From Bugula neritina (Eukaryota; Bryozoa; Gymnolaemata; Cheilostomatida; Bugulidae), in NCBI GenBank assembly GCA_964035545.1, contig OZ037767.1, forward strand, positions 23,765,128 to 23,829,127: 64,000 nt of DNA, written 5' to 3'. The translations under genes and the position numbers were made by a program. Below, piece by piece: positions 22,701 through 32,596 of the stretch. Positions within the stretch are counted from its first letter, which is position 1, and every line of letters begins with the position of its first letter. The notes beneath the pieces were generated by a model. That model had not been told where the DNA came from and made no database searches. It saw only the letters and a list, made by a program, of their open reading frames with translations.

Positions 22701-25700
22701 ATGCTGCGAAATGCTGGATTTGCCGTGGCATCAAGCCTGAAGAAAACTTTCGCAGTTACTGCCGATCCAGCCACAGCGGCCATCACATCAAATGTCAATG
22801 TGATGCAAAAAGCAGCTTACCACGAGAACGTAAGGATTTTAACAAAAACTAGTTGTAGTATTAGTAAACAAATATAGTTCATTACTTAAATAAAAGGAGG
22901 ATGATTATGATCTTCATTATATCGATTATCAGAGTGAGAGTTACTTACTCTTAGTCTTAGAGTTACCGTTAGTGATACTCTGAGATGATACTGAATAACT
23001 GATACTGATAGGGATAGTTAATGTCATTGTCACTATCATAGTGATACTCTGATGACTGATAGTGATACAGATACTGTTGGGTAATGTGAATGCCATACTC
23101 ATACTGATCTGAGTGTGATACTCAATCTTGTAGTAATTTGTGCAATTACTGAGCGTGAGTTATTTACTTGCGTATAGTTAGCTGGTTATTCTGTTATCAA
23201 TTACTAGGGTAGCTGTCGAGTAATTATATTTATTATCCACAATAAAGCATAAAACAAACATCACATCAAATTATCCTATACAAGAGTCAACTACTAACAC
23301 ATGTTACTACTACAAGCCTCCGCTTACAACAACGTGATATAATGTTAATAACCCGGGAAGTGTCACGTGAATCGGAAGCATATCTTCCGGAGCTGCTAAT
23401 TGGTTGCTACATAAGGGTCTAAGTATTCCAAGAGTAGGGAGAGGGCGATTCCTGTATTTGTACTTGCACTACTCACTACACCGTCCCCCCCAGCAGAAAG
23501 CCCTACTTTCTGATAACACAATAAAAAAACATAATGAAAAACCATACAATAATCCAAAAAGAAAAACATATATAAGTAAACCCACAAAGAGTAAGAAAAG
23601 AAATAGTTGAGCACGACAACGTTTACATTAGAAGACAACAGGGTGATCGATCACACACATCTAGTCAGCTATTAAGAGAGAGGGTGCTTACCAGCACGCG
23701 GGCCAATGTCGGAGCGCTCGTCACATTCCAAACGAGTATCGCTCAACGAAGGTGCCTACCCCAGGCATTCTCATTGGTTGGGCTCTGATTCTTGTAGCGA
23801 CCGTGCTCGGTGTCGAGCCTGTCGGGCACGTAGCCGCCTCTTCAATCGCCCCACTGAGTCCTTCAACTGGTATAGACCTGTCGTCGTATCCAGCAGGTCA
23901 GGGGCAAGTTGTGTGAACTCGGCTTGTAGTCTTATAAGCCGCTCTTCTACGTTAGCCAGCTGGCTAGGCCTTGGTGGGGTTGTAGTGGTCTCCGTTAGAG
24001 GGGATATGGTTGTTTCTTTTACTTCTGGGGTGTTGCTAGGGTTGACGGGGGTAGGAGGTGGGCCCTGAACCATAGGGGACTTATGGCGGGCAGATAGTAG
24101 CAGTACGTGAAACCCTGACGTTAGTGCGGCCAGGGTGATAGCCTTCCTGATGACTGGCTTGCTGGCATCCAGGTATAGGGGGAAACTGTCTTCATCAACA
24201 GTGTGGTTCTCTCCGGCGAAGCAGCTTAGTTTATGTACTGTCACGGGATACGGGTAGACGTCGTGGAACCCGCAGGGACAGAAGTGGAGTAGGAAATGGG
24301 CGTCTACATGTAAACGCAGGGAGCGGTGTGACGGGCACTCCTCAAAGCAGACCTGGCAGGTTCGGTGTGGTCCACTGGGTCCCCAGGCTTCTTCAATTCT
24401 CCTCTCTGTCGTGGGTGACACCCAACGGTGTCGTCGGCGGAGCACTACGGGTATGCCATTCTCCATTACAGGCTCTTCTTTCATAGACAGAGAGGTTGGC
24501 TGGTCCCGTGACCGGGAGGTGGTCACTCGAGTGTGATCTGAAAGAGTAGCAGTGTTAAAGATTATACACTGAGGCACCGTCGGCGTGTACAGCCTGACCG
24601 GTACTCTGTTCAGTTACACTCGTGAGATTCAGGCTAATGAATAGTTGATGGAGAACACACTCGCTATGGCAGATTATTTAAAATCAAAGTCGACGTGTAT
24701 TCCCACCACTGTTTATCATTATCGAATCTCCAGCTAGCTAGTGTAGCTAAGCTGACTGATGCAGTCTAGTTATCGTACCAAAAACATAATTAACTCACCC
24801 TTCGATCCAGAATAGTAAGACATTTTGGAATGAGAGTGGTAAATGATTACTGTTTACTGGTACGTCTACTCTCGACTGCATCAACATAGGAAAAGACCGG
24901 ACAGCGTGGTTGTGAAACGTGACTAGGGCTTTTTACTTCCAGCGGATGAATCTCGTGTGAGATTCCGCCGAGGCAAAAGTTGAGATTTTCGTGGTGATCA
25001 CAACTCCCACGGCTCTTTGCCTGTTTTCCCATGCAAGGCCTCTCTAGACTTTCGTTACTGCCGCTTATACCGCGGTCACGTACACAGTCTCTGAGACACG
25101 CTGGAAGTTGCCTAGTGTGTGGTCCTGGTCCTATGTTGGTATCTCCTTGCGGAGCCCCTCCCACGGGGGGTTTTTGCACTTCCGGACCTGTTTCTGGTTC
25201 CGGAAGTGGTGATGATGGCAGGCTTGACGTTGGGGGCGGTGAGCGCACTTTCAAGGACGGAAGTGGCCTTTCTCGCCTCGCCAAGTCTTCCTGACGTGTC
25301 ATGGAGGTGTTTCCGGCCAGGTTGACAGTCTCCGCCTGCCGAGACCTTCTCGCACAATGCGTCTGCCGCCCCGCTTCACCAGGGAGACGGCTATGCTTGT
25401 TGGTCTGGCAGACTTTGCACCGTCTCACTCTGCGTCGGATATCCCGTTCCATGTTAGGCCAGTACCACCGGAGTTGTAGCTTGGTGACCACCCCTTGGAC
25501 TCCTCCGTGAGTCTCCTCGTGGGTGTCTTGTATCAACTTCCGGCGGATGGCAACTGGGCAGACAACCCTCTTCCTGGCTGGCTGTCTGCTGTTGGCGGCC
25601 AAGGTCATGGTTAGCAGACCATCTGGCCCGACCCGCAGAGAGCTCCAACGTTGACAGTACAGCCGTAACTCGGCGCATCCCTGTCGCCGTTGTGTACTAC

Positions 25701-28700
25701 TGGGTCGTCGCCCTTCCTGTTTCGCTCGGTACACGTCGGCTACCACCCCAGGAAGGCATTCCTGGAGCTTCGGCAGCTCCCTAACGTTACCAGCCCATAC
25801 AGGTTTGGCGCGGAGGCTCTGGGCAGCCTCCGGGGGCGTGTCAGCCCTCTGTTGGAGTAGCTGAGCAGGGGCGGTCCTCGCCGCCCGTGGTACCTCACGG
25901 CAGCCTGCTCTATTTAGGCGGGCTCCGTGGTCTGTGTGGCTGAACGCCTCACTGTACCCATGTGGCAACCTAGCCATAGCCTGGCGCTTCCCGTTGCCTG
26001 TGCAGCCACGCGTCCCTGGAGGAGGGGAGGCGTGGGTTGGGACGGTCCTCCGCCCTCGAGACGGGCTCTGCTGAGGACCTTCCGTCGTAGCTCCCGACGA
26101 CGGCCCAATGGCTTCCTCCTGGACAGGATGGAAGCGACCCAGCATGGATCTGGGTGGTAGGTCTACTGTCTCTGAGAAGGGGTTGACACACTGCACTGAG
26201 ATCTCTCCTTGTCCCGTAAGCCGGCTAAAGCTATGGGCAAGTTGGACTCTCGAGTGCGTACTTTCGACAACTCCCAGGTTTGGCCACCGTCTACCTTGCA
26301 GCGGACGGTAGCCCGGGAGTGGCCTGGTATAGTACAGCTCCGTACTACCTGCACTGCTCCCGCTAGAGGACGACCAAACTTATCGACACAAGCGAGCTCC
26401 TTGTCGCCCATGATCATCGCAGATTTACTGAAATCGATGCGACAACCGTGTCGTTGTAAGAATGGCATCCCGAGGATAGCATCCTCGTTGAGCTGCCCGA
26501 CGATAAACGTCTCTTGGATGGCCTGGTTACGGACGTAACCAGTTAGCTCAATAATGCCGTAGAAGGGAATGCATGACCCGTCTGCCAGGGTGCCATGATC
26601 CCCCTCATACGGTGCCAACCTGTCCTTGACCTTAGCGCTGAGGGTGTCAAAGAACTGACGGCTAAGGAGGTTGGTGGTGCAGCCTGAGTCCAGGAGGAAG
26701 TTGGCAGGCTTGCCGGCTAGCTTTCCTGGTAGGAAGTAGCTACTTCCGTGTGGCTGCAATTGTGTGTGCCGTGGTTGCACCTCCCTCGCTGTGGGTCGAG
26801 GGGTCCACGGTTGGCGGCGACTATTGACCAGCTGCCGAGGTTGGGGCGGTACGCCTTGCGGCGCCTGTACCGTTTCCCTCGCAGGCTCTGTGGTCAACCG
26901 TCTGCCGGTTCCGTGTTGGTGCCGGAGTGGCGTAGAGGACCCAGGTGGCGAGTGGCTGGAGCCTACTTGCCACGGGGGTCGCCACTTCACAGCATCTCCG
27001 CGCGGCGCCCAGCGGGGCGACAGACGCGCGGGCCTCCCTGGGTGATTCACAGACGGCCCGCAGGAGGTGGGAACATCTGCGGGCCGTGGTAGTTTAACCC
27101 TTGTGGGAGCTGAGGGCAGTCTCTCTGGAAATGTCCTGGCCTTCCGCATTCCCAGCAGAAGTGGTGCCCCATGCCTGGTGATTGTACCTGCGGCCCGCTA
27201 GGCTCACGGGCAGTATCTACCTGGCTTGGGGAAGCTAATGTGGTGACCAGTTTATCTAGCATGTCAGTCATCTGTGAGATTTTTGACGCTAGTGACATCT
27301 GGTTCACATTAGCCACCGCGGAGGGTTCCCCGTCTAATTCGGCGTGAGCAGTAGAGTGCTCCGTGGTCACCTGGCGGGAGGCCACGCGGTTGCGGTGCAT
27401 ATGAGTCGCCAAGAGGTAGGCTTCTCCCACCGCAAGTGCATCTTCGACTGTGGTGACTCCCCTCGCTTGGAGTTGATGGTGGAGCCCCAAGTCGTTGATG
27501 GACTGCACGAAGGCATCATAAGTATACCTCTCACGGTGTACCGGAGGCAGATCGCGGAATGCAATCTGCGCTAGTGGGTACACCGTGGCAGCGTGCTCTT
27601 CTAGTGACGTGTGAGGATCACGCCGCATCCTCTGTAGACGGGCCCGCGCATCTATGGGAGAGATGCCAAAACGGGCCCGCAGGGAAGCAAAGATTCCGTC
27701 TATGTCAGGTCCCGCTCCGTACGGCTTAGCTTTGCCCGTCAGCGCCATCCTGAGCTTGAGCAGCGCCACCCTTGGCGGCCACTCTGAAATCTCCATCACA
27801 TCTTGGAATATTTGGATAAACTGCTCCACTGCTTCTTCGCCTGCGAAGGTGGGCGCCTTCATCCGGTATCTGTCTTCACCATACTCTCTAAGAATTCTCA
27901 CTTCTTCATCTAACACCACTGGTTCCACAGGTATATCAACATTATCTCTCTCACCTTCATTCAGTGGAATGGGTAGCTCCGTGCCGTCTTCTGCCATGAC
28001 TGCTATACGCAAGATCCCACCGCTGCCACCACTGTAGTAATTTGTGCAATTACTGAGCGTGAGTTATTTACTTGCGTATAGTTAGCTGGTTATTCTGTTA
28101 TCAATTACTAGGGTAGCTGTCGAGTAATTATATTTATTATCCACAATAAAGCATAAAACAAACATCACATCAAATTATCCTATACAAGAGTCAACTACTA
28201 ACACATGTTACTACTACAAGCCTCCGCTTACAACAACGTGATATAATGTTAATAACCCGGGAAGTGTCACGTGAATCGGAAGCATATCTTCCGGAGCTGC
28301 TAATTGGTTGCTACATAAGGGTCTAAGTATTCCAAGAGTAGGGAGAGGGCGATTCCTGTATTTGTACTTGCACTACTCACTACAATCTTATTAACTTTAA
28401 GCCATAGTGGTGGTAATACTTATAGTAATAGTCATGCTCATAGTGATACTATTACTATTAGTATTACTAATACTAATAGTAATACTGCTAGTGCTAGTGA
28501 TAATCATACTTGTACTGATGATCCTACTAATAGTGATTCTCTGGTACTGGCAGTGCTACTCAATCTAAATCTCATACTCACAGTCAATGTCATAATGAAA
28601 ATGATGCACTTGAAAATAATCTAAATCTTGGAGTATTGAATTTAATAATGGTTATACTTATAGTTAGTGATAAGTAGAAGTACAACATTGAAATTGGTAC

Positions 28701-31236
28701 TAAAAATGATAATAAAAGGATATTCAATGATTTCACTGTGGTTTGTACTAATGGTTATATTAATACTTAGAGACTATAATTTTCAAATAATTATACTACT
28801 TTGGTACTTGTACTTGTAGCTATTATTGATACATACTGTTTTAATTTAAAAAATTGTATTTGTAACTTACTAGTAGCTCTAAGTAAAACATAAGTGACAA
28901 GACTTGGTTCAAATGCCAAAAGTATTTTAGTAGTTTGAAACTTTAAGTTTGAGACTCAACATAAACATAAGCAGCTTCTTTCATTGTTTTATGCTATCAT
29001 GTTATTGGTGCTTGGGTCATACTCTAGAAATGTTTTTATTGCTTTTAGTAAATTTACTATTTGTGATTACAAACGCTACTACATCTTAACTATGTGTCAT
29101 TTACCATGCCTAAAAGTGCGACTTCTGAGTGAAAAGAGAATTGGATATGATATTTGTGTACGTTTAATCATTGCATTTTAAAAAAGCGTGTGATTATGTA
29201 AAAATAGCATAGAATTTTACGAATATTAAAAATATGTATTATTGTTTTTACATTTTTCATGTTCTGTCAATATTATTGCATTTGCTTTCATTATGTTATA
29301 CATCGTTACATGTGTATTACTTTGTAGCGCTATTTTAATAATTTAATAAAAATATTGTTGTTGGTTTTTAGATACTGTATAGTTTGAGAATTTTATTTAC
29401 GTAAAGAATCCCAAATCAATTCAACATGTAGGCCCACAAAATTTATTTTAAAGCAAAATTATTTGAGTATACAACCCTAAAAGAGAATGATGATGAAAGC
29501 TAATATACATAAGAATATTTTAGTGTATCATGGATTATTTAAATATAGACTTGGCTCAAAGAAAAAATATGTGTTTATTTGGTTACTTGATAGTATGTGT
29601 CGCAAGTGGTCTAGTGATCATGTTTTATTTCAATTTTTCTTATAGCCTCGTACACTATCGGGTCTGATATGAAGCCTGATATTGTATTCAATTTATTCTC
29701 ATTTAACAAATTTCGTAGGTGATTGATCATTATGAAAATCCTCGAAATGTTGGTTCTTTGAACAAGAAAGAAGTTAATGTTGGGACCGGACTAGTGGGTG
29801 CCCCGGCTTGTGGAGATGTGATGAGGCTGCAGGTATGTTACTTTATTGGCTATCAACTGAGAATTGCCTCCTCTTAATGCTAGTTCAATTTATCCCTACT
29901 AGTAAAAGTGAAGTCTAGGTTTTGCAAATATACTGCAATTACTGCTACATATACTGTTTAAATTAATTAATTAAAATTAATTAAATATTTGTAATATGAG
30001 AAGTTTTTTTTATATAAACTAAAGCAGGTGTGTTTCTAATTTGAATATCATGCTAAACTCTCAAGTTAGTCTCTACTCTACATTATTTACATTATTCAGT
30101 ATGAATTTGGCTGTTGTGTAGATTTTTGGCCGATTGAAAACTGATTTGGGCATCTGAATTTCTGCTAAACTGAATGTTTTTACATACACAGTATTTCTCA
30201 CTTTTAGTTTCCTTTAACCTTTAGATTAGGCTAGGTTCTCAAACATTATGTGTATTCTGTAGAGTAGACTAAGTTCTCACCAGTTATGTGCATTCTATAG
30301 ATTAAGGTTGATGATGATGGGAAGATTATTGATGCCAAGTTCAAGACTTTCGGTTGCGGGTCAGCTATTGCATCTAGTTCCCTGGCTACAGAGTGGATCA
30401 AAGGAAAATCGGTAGCTATAAAATAAATATCACTTCATTTTGCACCATTTAGAAATCTAATTTTATTCTCCAGTTTCCAAATATGAAACTGGTGTTTTTC
30501 AGTTGACATTCAGATTTCAATGCTATGAAGTTAATTGATGGTTCTTGATTGTTGTTGATAAATTTATACAATAACACAAGTAATGAAACATCACCTCAGC
30601 TTATATGTATAATGTGATAGTAGTAATACTGATCTTACTAGATAGTAATACTGTATCTACTACTAGATCTAATACTTAGTAATACAGTATCTACTACTAG
30701 ATCTTACTGGATAGTAATACTGTATCTACAACTCTAAAGTCTTCTTTTTTACTAGATGGATGATGCTGGAAAAATAAAGAATACTGAGATAGCGAAGGAG
30801 TTGTCTTTACCTCCAGTCAAGCTGCACTGTTCCAGTAAGCTTAAGATTTGTTACTGTATTCTATGTGCACCAGAGTTTAAAGCATGCTGTTATAATTCAT
30901 GACTTCTAATACCATAAAATTTGTAACAGTGACAATGAACTGTAGCAGATAGGCATAGTTGATAGTAAATATAGATATGCGTTTAGCTGTGTTGAATTTC
31001 TTTATACAAGTGAGGACCTATAAATGACATGTTCAATCAATTTTTTTCTTCATAAATTTGTTTGTTGGCTTGAAAGTTAATTTCAATAGTAAATCAGAAA
31101 TATGTATGTAATGTGTATTATGTAATAAGTGTGGGTGTTAAACACCTATCTGTGTGTTGTAGTGCTGGCTGAAGATGCTATTAAAGCTGCTATCAAAGAC
31201 GTTGCTAAGAAGAGAGGGGCCAATAAGAAGGAGTAG
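22701..31236 (+). CDS. ISCU: Iron-sulfur cluster assembly scaffold ISCU, 168 aa
   Basis: Five exons: 22701-22829, 29719-29832, 30301-30411, 30756-30834, 31163-31236; 507 nt, phases consistent. ISCU is the mitochondrial scaffold on which NFS1-derived sulfur and iron form [2Fe-2S] clusters. [17 protein letters not shown] is a typical presequence. The three ligand cysteines are present: [11 protein letters not shown] (about C74), [20 protein letters not shown] (C100) and [15 protein letters not shown] (C143, preceded by His). The LPPVK motif (136-140) binds the HSPA9/HSC20 chaperones. The C-terminal end is a short basic tail. Intron 1 is 6.9 kb because an LTR retrotransposon is inserted antisense (23129-28384); the exons are untouched. 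AATAAA at 31475-31480. Confidence 0.95.
22920..23128. repeat. Simple-sequence tract, left of the LTR element
   Basis: Irregular GATACT, CATACT and GATAGT words. The same kind of sequence resumes at 28385, so one tract was split by the insertion. Confidence 0.6.
23129..23480 (-). repeat. 3' LTR
   Basis: 352 bp, TG...CA on either strand. By eye the same as 28033-28384 base for base. On the element's strand it contains AATAAA-type runs that could serve as a poly(A) signal. Confidence 0.93.
23481..23492 (-). promoter_or_regulatory. Polypurine tract
   Basis: The minus strand reads TGGGGGGGACGG directly upstream of the 3' LTR, where the plus-strand primer of an LTR element should be. It is G-rich and interrupted by one C. 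Confidence 0.6.
23771..24577 (-). CDS. Zinc-finger/coiled-coil ORF at the 3' end of the LTR element
   Basis: Open frame of 268 codons. The first ATG is at 24484 (237 residues from there). It has a C2H2 finger, [21 protein letters not shown] (C-x2-C-x12-H-x3-H), and just after it a C-x-C-x12-H-x3-C variant ([20 protein letters not shown]). A Pro/Thr-rich linker follows, then a heptad-like helix ([20 protein letters not shown] ... [20 protein letters not shown]) with a very basic end. It sits where envelope-type genes sit, but I see no signal peptide or membrane segment. A pyrimidine-rich acceptor (ACTCTTTCAG, ending at 24538) lies just upstream in frame, so expression from a spliced RNA is plausible. 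The function is not known; nucleic-acid binding is an inference. Confidence 0.65.
   Translation of the reverse strand: MPQCIIFNTATLSDHTRVTTSRSRDQPTSLSMKEEPVMENGIPVVLRRRHRWVSPTTERRIEEAWGPSGPHRTCQVCFEECPSHRSLRLHVDAHFLLHFCPCGFHDVYPYPVTVHKLSCFAGENHTVDEDSFPLYLDASKPVIRKAITLAALTSGFHVLLLSARHKSPMVQGPPPTPVNPSNTPEVKETTISPLTETTTTPPRPSQLANVEERLIRLQAEFTQLAPDLLDTTTGLYQLKDSVGRLKRRLRARQARHRARSLQESEPNQ
24847..26196 (-). pseudogene. Pol remnant: post-protease linker plus integrase HHCC finger; RT, RNase H and DDE core absent
   Basis: A 449-codon frame. Its start, [21 protein letters not shown], matches the linker that follows the protease in Gypsy-type Pol. [18 protein letters not shown] resembles the segment just before reverse transcriptase. 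The frame then passes directly to the region after RNase H, with [16 protein letters not shown] and the integrase zinc finger [20 protein letters not shown] ... CKVCQTNK. About 600 residues of RT and RNase H that should separate these are missing. After the finger there is no DDE core, only Pro/Ser-rich sequence. The start overlaps the protease ORF in another frame (26163-26196), implying an indel or another frameshift. GC-rich sequence favours long chance frames, so translation is unproven. Confidence 0.65.
26163..27149 (-). CDS. Retroviral-type aspartic protease ORF, in the -1 frame to gag
   Basis: After a basic, Pro-rich linker the frame contains [13 protein letters not shown], the D-S-G catalytic triplet, and about 75 residues later [11 protein letters not shown], the conserved ILG-x-x-FL helix of pepsin-type retroelement proteases. 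It overlaps gag by 103 nt in the -1 frame; the likely entry point is the slippery site at 27092-27098, so the stretch above 27098 is probably not read in this frame. It ends at a stop where the pol remnant should continue in another frame. Confidence 0.8.
   Translation of the reverse strand: MRKARTFPERLPSAPTRVKLPRPADVPTSCGPSVNHPGRPARLSPRWAPRGDAVKWRPPWQVGSSHSPPGSSTPLRHQHGTGRRLTTEPARETVQAPQGVPPQPRQLVNSRRQPWTPRPTAREVQPRHTQLQPHGSSYFLPGKLAGKPANFLLDSGCTTNLLSRQFFDTLSAKVKDRLAPYEGDHGTLADGSCIPFYGIIELTGYVRNQAIQETFIVGQLNEDAILGMPFLQRHGCRIDFSKSAMIMGDKELACVDKFGRPLAGAVQVVRSCTIPGHSRATVRCKVDGGQTWELSKVRTRESNLPIALAGLRDKERSQCSVSTPSQRQ
27047..27997 (-). CDS. Gag protein of the LTR element, 316 aa
   Basis: The first ATG (27997) lies close behind the primer site. 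The body is an alpha-helical capsid-like domain ([60 protein letters not shown], typical of Gypsy-type Gag), and the C-terminus has one zinc knuckle, [14 protein letters not shown] (C-x2-C-x4-H-x4-C). Uninterrupted over 951 nt. It packages the element RNA and could serve a copy mobilised in trans. Confidence 0.85.
   Translation of the reverse strand: MAEDGTELPIPLNEGERDNVDIPVEPVVLDEEVRILREYGEDRYRMKAPTFAGEEAVEQFIQIFQDVMEISEWPPRVALLKLRMALTGKAKPYGAGPDIDGIFASLRARFGISPIDARARLQRMRRDPHTSLEEHAATVYPLAQIAFRDLPPVHRERYTYDAFVQSINDLGLHHQLQARGVTTVEDALAVGEAYLLATHMHRNRVASRQVTTEHSTAHAELDGEPSAVANVNQMSLASKISQMTDMLDKLVTTLASPSQVDTAREPSGPQVQSPGMGHHFCWECGRPGHFQRDCPQLPQGLNYHGPQMFPPPAGRL
27053..27098 (-). promoter_or_regulatory. 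-1 programmed ribosomal frameshift signal between gag and protease
   Basis: On the minus strand, GTTAAAC (27098-27092) is placed so that gag reads TTA AAC. This heptamer is a known natural slippery sequence in nidoviruses. Four bases later ACGGCCCGCAG (27063-27053 complement) and CTGCGGGCCGT form a perfect 11-bp, mostly G-C stem with a 13-nt loop. Slippage by -1 enters the protease frame. Spacer and stem length fit the usual pattern. Confidence 0.75.
28014..28031 (-). promoter_or_regulatory. Primer binding site for tRNA-Leu
   Basis: One base inside the 5' LTR, the minus strand reads TGGTGGCAGCGGTGGGAT. Its complement, ATCCCACCGCTGCCACCA, equals the 3' end of animal tRNA-Leu(AAG) plus CCA as I know it, all 18 bases. 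Confidence 0.8.
28033..28384 (-). repeat. 5' LTR
   Basis: 352 bp, followed on the element's strand by the primer site. By eye it does not differ from 23129-23480. Confidence 0.93.
28385..28620. repeat. Simple-sequence tract, right of the LTR element
   Basis: Irregular CATAGT, TACTAT and TAATAG words continuing the tract interrupted at 23128. Confidence 0.6.
30613..30733. repeat. Tandem repeat in ISCU intron 3
   Basis: Variants of TAGTAATACTGTATCTACTA followed by CTAGAT repeated about three times, ending just before the exon 4 acceptor. Confidence 0.65.
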
Positions 31237-32596
31237 TATTTTCATGGACTGTAATGTTGGGCTGGCGTATAACATACTGCATGGTTATTCTCACCTATTG
31301 TCAAAGTATATACCAAGTATTCATTTACTCCTTTCATGTTCATCTATCACTGAAGCTGGCTAGCCCTCAACATACAATTATACATCTTATAATTATGGTA
31401 ACGTGATTGGTTTGTATGAGTTTTCAATATTGTTGATATTTATTTTTGTTATAAAACCTTTTGCCATTTAAGAGAATAAAATATATATCATAGTTTGACA
31501 CCTCGTGAGTTGTCTTCTTTTATTATTTTTATGTAGTTCTAATTACTCAGCTGGCTCTCCTTAAATTCAACCAACCAGGTCTCTATCTATGTGATAGTAT
31601 ACCTAATATGTACTATAATGTCTTCGGATAAAAATAGATAAGAAAATCATAAATTCACTAAGCGATGCATTTTCTACAAATCGCATTGGGCCGGAAAATT
31701 TATCATAAAAGTTATAGATCCTCTACATCTATTCAAATAATCTGCCAGGATTTCCTGCCATCCAGTGTAACTATGTAGATAATTATTCTATCATGCATCT
31801 CGATCTTCCTACAACACATACTATCTAGTACGCTAAGAATTTAGTGAGAACACTATTGTAGGAAAACCCAACAGAAACTTGTGCATCACATAATGTTTAA
31901 CACAACTATAAACAATCGGAATTTATTCAATTTAAAATTTCTTGACCGAACTTTTTAAAATATTTACCAGCTCTGGCCTCCGAGAGTATGTATCTTATAA
32001 TTATATTATATACTAGTTAGTGCTGCTAGTTTTTCTTCCTGTTGCTCAACATATGCATGCTATTCTTAGAGTCATCTCAATTTTTCAAGCAATAATAATG
32101 ACATAAAGTTCAACACTTTTAAAAAAAGGTATACCTATATCTTATTTTTGCTTGAATATTTTGCATTCTATCATGATCAATTGCAAAGTTATATGTATGA
32201 AAACATGTCAGTCCAATATAGGTCTAAGCCCGAACGCATTTATAAAAAAACTTAAATTAAAAACTTTTGTAGTTTTATTTATTAATATTAGCATTTCAAC
32301 ATTTCTCATTTTCTCTTTTCCCTCAACTTCTATTACACTTGTGTCGGACAGTCTAAACATACCAGTTTGTTTGTCCTTTTTTAATATCACGCAGTAAGTC
32401 TGTTAAATGTGTTAACACTGCAATAATGTGCATAGCCATTATTTGCTATTACTGCCTGCAGGTAAACAAAACTTACATATGACCTCACAATTACAGTTAC
32501 TGTATCTACAGTAGCTCTTAATATAATATAATGTCTTATAACACTATAATATATATGTTATATGGGATATCATTGCGTGATTACCAACTGTTATAG
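31237..32596. other. Region between ISCU and the first resolved exon of the Sushi gene
   Basis: Contains the ISCU 3' UTR (AATAAA at 31475-31480) and must contain the start of the following gene, which I could not fix. An ORF at 32152-32397 has a hydrophobic stretch and a good donor, but its phase does not fit the next exon. Confidence 0.4.

Larger units (their letters stand above)
23129..28384 (-). mobile_element. Young LTR retrotransposon (Ty3/Gypsy-like, probably non-autonomous), 5256 bp
   Basis: Two 352-bp LTRs (23129-23480 and 28033-28384) start TG, end CA and look identical by eye. ATCT lies on both outer sides (23125-23128 and 28385-28388), extendable to AATCT with the LTR-end A, fitting a 4-5-bp target duplication. 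Read on the minus strand: 5' LTR, primer site, gag, protease in the -1 frame, a pol remnant with the integrase HHCC finger, a zinc-finger ORF, a G-rich polypurine tract, 3' LTR. No reverse transcriptase, RNase H or integrase DDE motif appears in any frame. The interior is clearly GC-rich compared with the AT-rich host. It sits in ISCU intron 1, antisense, inside a simple-sequence tract. Confidence 0.93.

Noticed and set aside
24847-27149. Many overlapping plus-strand ORFs inside the LTR element
   Set aside because: GC-rich DNA gives chance open frames; only the minus-strand frames show retroelement motifs.
32152-32397. ORF with a hydrophobic segment and GTAAGT donor, as signal-peptide exon of the Sushi gene
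   Set aside because: The donor at 32394 leaves two bases of a codon, while the next exon (32597) needs one, so the join is out of frame.
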